Part shown: piece by piece, positions 6,957 to 10,393 of the stretch
Position numbering within the stretch: the stretch's first letter is position 1
How the letters are laid out: each line of letters starts with the position of its first letter
DNA from: an uncultured Collinsella sp.
Lineage (GTDB): Bacteria > Actinomycetota > Coriobacteriia > Coriobacteriales > Coriobacteriaceae
Reading direction: 5' to 3'
Assembly (NCBI GenBank): GCA_900757205.1
Contig: CAAENA010000038.1
Location: forward strand, 1-10,393
DNA length: 10,393 bases
Notes under the pieces: generated by a model
Database searches by the model: none
The model's input: the letters and a program-made list of their open reading frames with translations, nothing else
Told to the model about the DNA's origin: nothing
Translations under genes and position numbers: made by a program

Positions 6957-7136
6957 ATGCCCGTACCTAAACAAAAGCAGGGTCGTATCCGCACTCACAC
7001 CCGTCGTTCCGCCAACATGAAGATCTCGGCTGCGGCTCAGTCCACGTGCCCCCGTTGCGGCGCTGTCAAGCTTCCGCACCACGTGTGCCCCAGCTGCGGT
7101 TTCTACAAGGACCGCGAGGTTATCGTTACCGAGTAA
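6957..7136 (+). CDS. rpmF: 50S ribosomal protein L32
   Basis: Encodes 59 residues, the usual L32 size. It starts with MPVPKQKQGRIRTHTRRSAN, which matches the L32 family start apart from small changes, and is strongly basic at the N-terminus. It carries two CxxC pairs, CPRC and CPSC, separated by 12 residues, so it is the zinc-binding (C+) form rather than the cysteine-free C- paralog. AAGGAAGG at 6944-6951 is five bases before the ATG. L32 is a late-assembling large-subunit protein near the peptidyl transferase region. Its gene follows yceD, the standard order in many phyla, and is closed by a hairpin at 7178-7206. Confidence 0.97.
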   Translation: MPVPKQKQGRIRTHTRRSANMKISAAAQSTCPRCGAVKLPHHVCPSCGFYKDREVIVTE

Positions 7137-7139
7137 CGC

Positions 7140-7145
7140 TATACT
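7140..7145 (+). promoter_or_regulatory. candidate -10 hexamer between rpmF and plsX
   Basis: TATACT at 7140-7145 is one of the best -10 matches in the window and lies 4 bases after the rpmF stop. No -35 is evident. Transcription from it would begin near 7152, about 26 bases before the terminator-type hairpin at 7178-7206, which would make the hairpin part of a short plsX leader. Confidence 0.3.
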
Positions 7146-7177
7146 CTGGATGCGATGCCGTTCCAAATGGAACCACA

Positions 7178-7206
7178 ATGGCCGGCTCAATGAGTCGGCC
7201 ATTTTT
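7178..7206 (+). terminator. intrinsic terminator after rpmF / possible plsX attenuator
   Basis: An 11-bp stem pairs bases 7178-7188 (ATGGCCGGCTC) with 7192-7202 (GAGTCGGCCAT). It has a single G-T wobble, a 3-base AAT loop and a run of five T (7202-7206). This is a strong Rho-independent terminator. It ends five bases before the plsX ribosome-binding site, so plsX needs read-through or a start site not visible here. A smaller hairpin (GTTCC 7160-7164 with GGAAC 7169-7173) precedes it. Confidence 0.82.
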
Positions 7207-7210
7207 GTAT

Positions 7211-7216
7211 AAGGAG
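7211..7216 (+). promoter_or_regulatory. Shine-Dalgarno deciding the plsX start
   Basis: AAGGAG at 7211-7216 is 7 bases before ATG 7224 but only 1 base before the alternative in-frame ATG 7218. The second ATG is therefore the likely start. Confidence 0.8.
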
Positions 7217-7223
7217 CATGTAT

Positions 7224-8243
7224 ATGAGTAACGTTCGCGTTTGTGTAGACGTTGTGGGCGGAGACGAGAAACCTCAGGTTGTTCTCGATGGTATCGAGGC
7301 TGCGCTTGCCGCCGATCCCGATATCGAGGTCTTGGCAGCTGGCCCCGCTGAAATCGTCAATCCCTTTGCTGCTTCCCATGCACGTGTTGAGGCTCTTGAG
7401 GCACCCGACGTTATCGCCATGGATGACGATCCCATTCGCGCCGTGATGACCAAGCGCAAGTCCTCGATCGTGCTTGCCTGCCGCGCCATCAAAAAGGGCA
7501 ACGCGGACGCGTTTTTCTCCGCCGGCTCCACCGGCGCCATGACCGCTGCCGCGACCGCCTACGTCACACCGTTTAGATATATGGCCGAAGGCAAGAAGCA
7601 GCCGGTGCGCCCCTGTTTGACCAATGCGCTGCCCAATCGTGCCGGCGGCCTGACGGTGCTGTGCGACATGGGCGCCAACCCCGATGTCGAGGTGGACGAC
7701 ATGGTGCGTTTTGCCCAGATGGGTAGCGCTTATGCCCGCGTTGTCCTGGGCATCGAGCATCCTCGCGTGGGCTTGCTTGCCAATGGCACCGAGGACGAGA
7801 AGGGCTCCAACTTTACCAAGGCCTGCTTCCCGGCCATGAAAGCCGCCGTTCCCGGCTTTGTGGGTAACTGCGAAGGCACCGATCTTACGTCGGGCAATTT
7901 TGACGTCGTGGTCGCCGACGGCATGTCGGGCAACATTGCGCTCAAGGCCACCGAGGGCGCTGCCAAGTTTTTGTTGCAGGAGCTCAAGGGCGTCTTTATG
8001 TCTTCGCTTGGCACCAAGATCGCCGCGCTGCTCATTAAAAAGCAGATGCGTGAGATAAAGGCCAAGCTCTCTGGCGACGCCAAGGGCGGCGCGATTCTTT
8101 TGGGCCTGCGCGGCGTGGTTCTGATCGGCCATGGCGCCACCTCGGTCGAAGCTGTTAAAAACGGTACGCTTGCGGCGGCCGAAGCCGTGCGCGCCGGGCT
8201 GGTCGAGAATGTCGCCAACTCCATGGACGGCATCGTTTTGTAA
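7224..8243 (+). CDS. plsX: phosphate acyltransferase PlsX
   Basis: Encodes 339 residues from ATG 7224. PlsX converts acyl-ACP and phosphate into acyl-phosphate, the acyl donor for PlsY in the first step of glycerophospholipid synthesis. It is a soluble, peripheral membrane enzyme. Family features are the N-terminal VDVVGGDEKPQ (8-18, the VDxMGGD-like motif), SAGSTGAMTAA, GNCEGTDL (214-221), VVADGMSGNIALKATEG (around 229-245) and near the end RGVVLIGHGATSVEAVKNG. Length is typical. It sits just downstream of a terminator-type hairpin and upstream of acpP, the source of its substrate carrier. FakA, encoded upstream, makes the same acyl-phosphate from exogenous fatty acids, so both entry routes to phosphatidic acid are encoded close together. 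Confidence 0.96.
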   Translation: MSNVRVCVDVVGGDEKPQVVLDGIEAALAADPDIEVLAAGPAEIVNPFAASHARVEALEAPDVIAMDDDPIRAVMTKRKSSIVLACRAIKKGNADAFFSAGSTGAMTAAATAYVTPFRYMAEGKKQPVRPCLTNALPNRAGGLTVLCDMGANPDVEVDDMVRFAQMGSAYARVVLGIEHPRVGLLANGTEDEKGSNFTKACFPAMKAAVPGFVGNCEGTDLTSGNFDVVVADGMSGNIALKATEGAAKFLLQELKGVFMSSLGTKIAALLIKKQMREIKAKLSGDAKGGAILLGLRGVVLIGHGATSVEAVKNGTLAAAEAVRAGLVENVANSMDGIVL

Positions 8244-8290
8244 GAGCGAGTTAGAGCGCTGTTATGTGCCTCGCGGCCTGCTTCGTGGGG

Positions 8291-8296
8291 TAGAAT
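8291..8296 (+). promoter_or_regulatory. candidate -10 hexamer before acpP
   Basis: TAGAAT at 8291-8296 follows GTGGGG and lies 71 bases upstream of the acpP ATG. It is identical to the hexamer at 334-339. No -35 match is present. A start near 8303 would put the palindrome at 8311-8330 in the first part of the transcript. Confidence 0.35.
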
Positions 8297-8310
8297 CAGA
8301 ACCGTGTCTT

Positions 8311-8338
8311 GGTACCGCCCGGGCGGTACCATTCTTTT
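8311..8338 (+). promoter_or_regulatory. perfect 20-bp palindrome with short T-run between plsX and acpP
   Basis: GGTACCGCCC (8311-8320) is followed directly by its exact reverse complement GGGCGGTACC (8321-8330), then ATTCTTTT (8331-8338). As RNA it folds into an 8-bp stem with a CCGG loop followed by a U-rich tract, so it can act as a terminator for plsX. As DNA it is a symmetrical site just downstream of a -10-like hexamer and could bind a dimeric regulator. The sequence alone does not decide between these. The rest of the 124-base gap (8244-8367) shows only the acpP ribosome site. Confidence 0.6.
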
Positions 8339-8367
8339 GGTATTCATGCACTATGAGAGGAAGCGCT

Positions 8368-8610
8368 ATGGACCGCTCCGAAATCTTCGACAAGATCGCC
8401 GAGGTCGCTGCTGACGTTCTGGGCGTCGATGTTGCCGAAATTAGCGATGAGACCACCTTTGACGATCTCGATGCCAACTCGCTCGAGCGCCTGCAGCTGG
8501 TTACGGCTATCGAGGACGAGTTCAACCTCGAGATCGATGACGAGACTCTGCTCTCGCTCAACTCTGTCGCCGACGCCGTCGACGCGATTGAAAACGCCAG
8601 GGAGGCCTAG
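8368..8610 (+). CDS. acpP: acyl carrier protein
   Basis: Encodes 80 residues from ATG 8368, with GAGGA at 8357-8361 six bases upstream. The small acidic four-helix protein carries growing acyl chains on a phosphopantetheine arm. The N-terminal helix IFDKIAEVAADVLGV and the loop DETTFDDLDANSLERLQLV are characteristic, as is the helix-III region IEDEFNLEIDDETLLSLNSVADAVDAI. Ser38 is the expected attachment site. The residue before it is Asn37, where most ACPs have Asp (DSL). The context plsX-acpP-rnc is the classical order in Bacillus, but without fabD and fabG between. An open frame extends upstream of this ATG and does not resemble ACP there. This may be the main fatty-acid ACP or a specialised paralog; position favours the main one. 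Confidence 0.93.
   Translation: MDRSEIFDKIAEVAADVLGVDVAEISDETTFDDLDANSLERLQLVTAIEDEFNLEIDDETLLSLNSVADAVDAIENAREA
8599..8605 (+). promoter_or_regulatory. Shine-Dalgarno of rnc inside the end of acpP
   Basis: AGGGAGG at 8599-8605 lies in the last codons of acpP, eight bases before TTG 8614. It supports the TTG start and coupling of rnc to acpP. A second in-frame TTG at 8620 is less well spaced. Confidence 0.75.
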
Positions 8611-8613
8611 GTC

Positions 8614-9339
8614 TTGGCTTTGTCTGAACGACTTACGCGTGCCCAGGAAATTCTGGGCCACGAGTTCAATAATAAGGTGCTTCTGCGCGCGGCGCTTACG
8701 CATCCCTCGGCAGTCGAGGGCCAGCCGGTTTCTGCCAGCTATGAGCGCCTTGAGTTCTTGGGCGATTCCATTTTGGGCGCCGTCGTCGCCCGTTCGCTCT
8801 TTGAGTCCTATCCCGAGTTTGACGAGGGCAAGCTCACGCGCCTGAAGGTGTCGCTTGTCTCGGGCGCTACGCTATCCGAGGTGTCGCATGAGCTGGGCAT
8901 CGACGACATCATCATCTTTGGTGCCTCCGAGACCGGTACCGGCGCGCGCGGCCTGCACTCGGCGCTCGAGAACGTCTACGAGTCGCTCGTGGGTGCGCTG
9001 TACCTGGATGCCGGCTGGGATGTTGCGGCGGACTTTATCCATCGTACGCTCAAACCGCACCTGGCCTCCGAGCGTGCCGAGCACCCCGCGAACCCCAAAT
9101 CGTTCTTGCAGGAGTGCGTGCAAGCCGACGGTCACGAACCCCCGGCGTATAAGCTCGTTGGCTCCGAGGGCCCGGCGCATGCGCCCACCTTTACCGCCGT
9201 GGTTTTGATCGATGGTATTCGCCAGGGTCGCGGCTCCGGCTCCTCAAAGAAGGAAGCCGAGGGAGCCGCCGCGCTCGAAGCGCTCGACCGCATGGGTTAC
9301 ACCACCAACGGCGTGATTCTCAACAAGAAGCACGTGTAA
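8614..9339 (+). CDS. rnc: ribonuclease III
   Basis: Encodes 241 residues from TTG 8614, three bases after the acpP stop. RNase III cuts double-stranded RNA, including rRNA precursors, as a Mg-dependent dimer. The signature ERLEFLGDSIL (44-54) supplies Glu44, Glu47 and Asp51. A further acidic residue, Glu71, is in DEGKLTRLK. The second catalytic segment, ENVYESLVGALYLDAG (119-134), has Glu123, but Asn120 stands where E. coli has Asp114. The C-terminal double-stranded RNA-binding domain runs from about 163 to 233, with NPKSFLQECVQADG, PTFTAVVLIDG and GRGSGSSKKEAEGAAALEAL. A TTG start and the overlapping ribosome site suggest modest, coupled expression. RNase III often cleaves its own leader; no long stem is visible just upstream apart from the palindrome before acpP. 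Confidence 0.95.
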   Translation: MALSERLTRAQEILGHEFNNKVLLRAALTHPSAVEGQPVSASYERLEFLGDSILGAVVARSLFESYPEFDEGKLTRLKVSLVSGATLSEVSHELGIDDIIIFGASETGTGARGLHSALENVYESLVGALYLDAGWDVAADFIHRTLKPHLASERAEHPANPKSFLQECVQADGHEPPAYKLVGSEGPAHAPTFTAVVLIDGIRQGRGSGSSKKEAEGAAALEALDRMGYTTNGVILNKKHV

Positions 9340-9349
9340 GCGAGGAACC

Positions 9350-10393
9350 GTGTATCTCAAGTCCCTCACGCTCAAAGGGTTCAAGTCGTTTGCCGATCGC
9401 GCCCATATGACGTTTGAGCCGGGCCTGACCGTCATCGTCGGTCCCAACGGCTCGGGAAAATCGAACATCTCCGACTCCATCCTGTGGGTCCTGGGTGAGC
9501 AGAGCGCCAAGCAGCTGCGCGGCCAGGCCATGGAGGATGTCATCTTTTCGGGCTCGTCAGCGCGCAAGCCGGTGGGTGTCGCCGAGGTCACGCTGGTGCT
9601 CGATAATTCGGACCATATGCTGCCCGTCGATTTTGACGAGGTCGCCATCACCCGTCGCATGTATCGCTCGGGCGAAAGCGAGTACCTCATCAACTCGAGT
9701 CCGTGCCGCCTGATGGACATTCAGGACATCCTGCACGATTCGGGCCTGGGCAAGGATACGCATTCCATCATCAGCCAGGGCAAGCTCGACGCCATTTTGC
9801 AGAGCCGCCCCGAGGAGCGCCGCGCTCTCATCGAGGAGGCCGCCGGCATCTCCAAGCACAAGCGCCGCAAGGAGCGTGCGCTCAAAAAGATTAAGTCGAT
9901 GGACGAGCATCTGACGCGTGCTCGCGACATCAATAAGGAAATCGCCCGTCAGCTGCGACCGCTGGAGCGTCAGGTCGATCGCGCGCGCAAGTACAAAGAG
10001 CTGTCCTCGCGCGCGAACGAGCTTACGCAGATGCTGGCCGTCGACGAGCTGCGTTCGCTGCAGTCGCAGTGGAACGACCTGGAGAGCCGCTCCAAAGAGG
10101 GCGCGGCCGAGCTGGAGCTTGCGCAGTACCGCTTGGGCGAAAAGGAGCGCGAGCTCGAGAAGCTTCAGGTCATGCTCGAGGAAAAGGGCCTGTTTGTGGG
10201 CGACCTGGGTGAGCAGCGCCGTCATATGCAAGATGTGGTCGGCCGCATTAACTCCGACATGCGCCTGCTCGAAGAAAAGGGCCACAACATGGTGTCGCGC
10301 CTGTCTGACATGCGCGGGCAGATTTCGAGCTCCGAGCATCAGCGACGTCGCGTGGTCGAGGAGCTCGAGGACTCGCGTGCGCAGCTTGAGGAA
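9350..10393 (+). CDS. smc: chromosome partition protein SMC (5' part, cut by the window end)
   Basis: The frame opens at GTG 9350, ten bases after the rnc stop. GAGG at 9342-9345 lies close upstream with only four bases of spacing. It stays open for 348 codons to the last base of the window; full-length SMC is about 1,150-1,200 residues. The N-terminus MYLKSLTLKGFKSFADRAHMTFEPGLTVIVGPNGSGKSNISDSI is split here as family start plus Walker A GPNGSGKS (31-38). FSGSSARKPVGVAEVTLVLDN and the Q-loop/Lys-finger region SGLGKDTHSIISQGKLDAIL follow, then RPEERRALIEEAAGISKHKRRKERA. From about residue 170 the sequence is a long heptad-like coiled coil, the first half of the SMC arm. SMC with ScpA and ScpB forms condensin, which organises and segregates the chromosome. 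The rnc-smc order is widespread; the fpg/mutM gene found between them in many Actinomycetota is absent. Confidence 0.97.
   Translation, partial: MYLKSLTLKGFKSFADRAHMTFEPGLTVIVGPNGSGKSNISDSILWVLGEQSAKQLRGQAMEDVIFSGSSARKPVGVAEVTLVLDNSDHMLPVDFDEVAITRRMYRSGESEYLINSSPCRLMDIQDILHDSGLGKDTHSIISQGKLDAILQSRPEERRALIEEAAGISKHKRRKERALKKIKSMDEHLTRARDINKEIARQLRPLERQVDRARKYKELSSRANELTQMLAVDELRSLQSQWNDLESRSKEGAAELELAQYRLGEKERELEKLQVMLEEKGLFVGDLGEQRRHMQDVVGRINSDMRLLEEKGHNMVSRLSDMRGQISSSEHQRRRVVEELEDSRAQLEE

Noticed and set aside
6909..8132. 407-residue minus-strand open frame opposite rpmF and plsX
   Set aside because: It spans a terminator and two recognised genes, has no recognisable domain and no convincing ribosome site, so it is a shadow frame.
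1..10393. Mobile element, CRISPR array, toxin-antitoxin or defence system
   Set aside because: No transposase, integrase, terminal inverted repeats, spaced short repeats or effector-like genes are present. All space is filled by recognised core genes.

Overview
The window is a dense, single-strand block of housekeeping genes from a high-GC Gram-positive bacterium. Codon usage is strongly G/C-ending. The gene order, the protein sequences and the coiled-coil division-type gene between coaD and the DUF177 gene point to Actinomycetota, most likely class Coriobacteriia and Collinsella-like. That placement is inference from sequence style and synteny; no database was searched. Every gene reads left to right, and gaps are short or negative through most of the block.

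Layout. Positions 1-237 hold two identical tRNA-Asn(GUU) genes. A weak hairpin lies between them and a strong intrinsic terminator follows the second. A 158-base leader then precedes a YloU-type Asp23/Gls24 protein (GTG start at 396). Next come the DAK2-domain protein YloV/FakA and recG, rsmD and coaD; recG-rsmD and rsmD-coaD overlap by 4 and 8 bases. After 68 bases with a possible extended -10 promoter come a DivIVA/SepIVA-like coiled-coil protein, a DUF177 (YceD) protein and rpmF (59 codons, ribosomal protein L32). A clear terminator-type hairpin sits between rpmF and plsX. Between plsX and acpP is a 124-base gap with a perfect 20-bp palindrome. acpP, rnc (TTG start) and smc (GTG start, cut off by the window end after 348 codons) close the block.

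How the genes relate. Several products concern membrane-lipid building: FakA makes acyl-phosphate from exogenous fatty acids, PlsX makes acyl-phosphate from acyl-ACP, ACP carries the acyl chains, and CoaD makes the coenzyme A precursor that supplies ACP's phosphopantetheine arm. A second group concerns ribosomes and RNA: L32, RsmD, RNase III and DUF177. A third concerns chromosome and division: RecG, SMC and the coiled-coil protein. The order yloU-yloV-recG-...-plsX-acpP-rnc-smc matches the Bacillus subtilis arrangement, while the rsmD-coaD-coiled-coil-DUF177 segment resembles mycobacterial neighbourhoods.

I found no mobile element, CRISPR array, defence cassette or other new system. The points most worth a second look are regulatory (hairpins downstream of promoter-like sites before plsX and acpP, and a recurring extended -10-like motif) and a few residue-level oddities (Asn-Ser-Leu at the ACP attachment site, Asn at a usually acidic RNase III position, and an acidic RsmD tail that carries the coaD ribosome-binding site).
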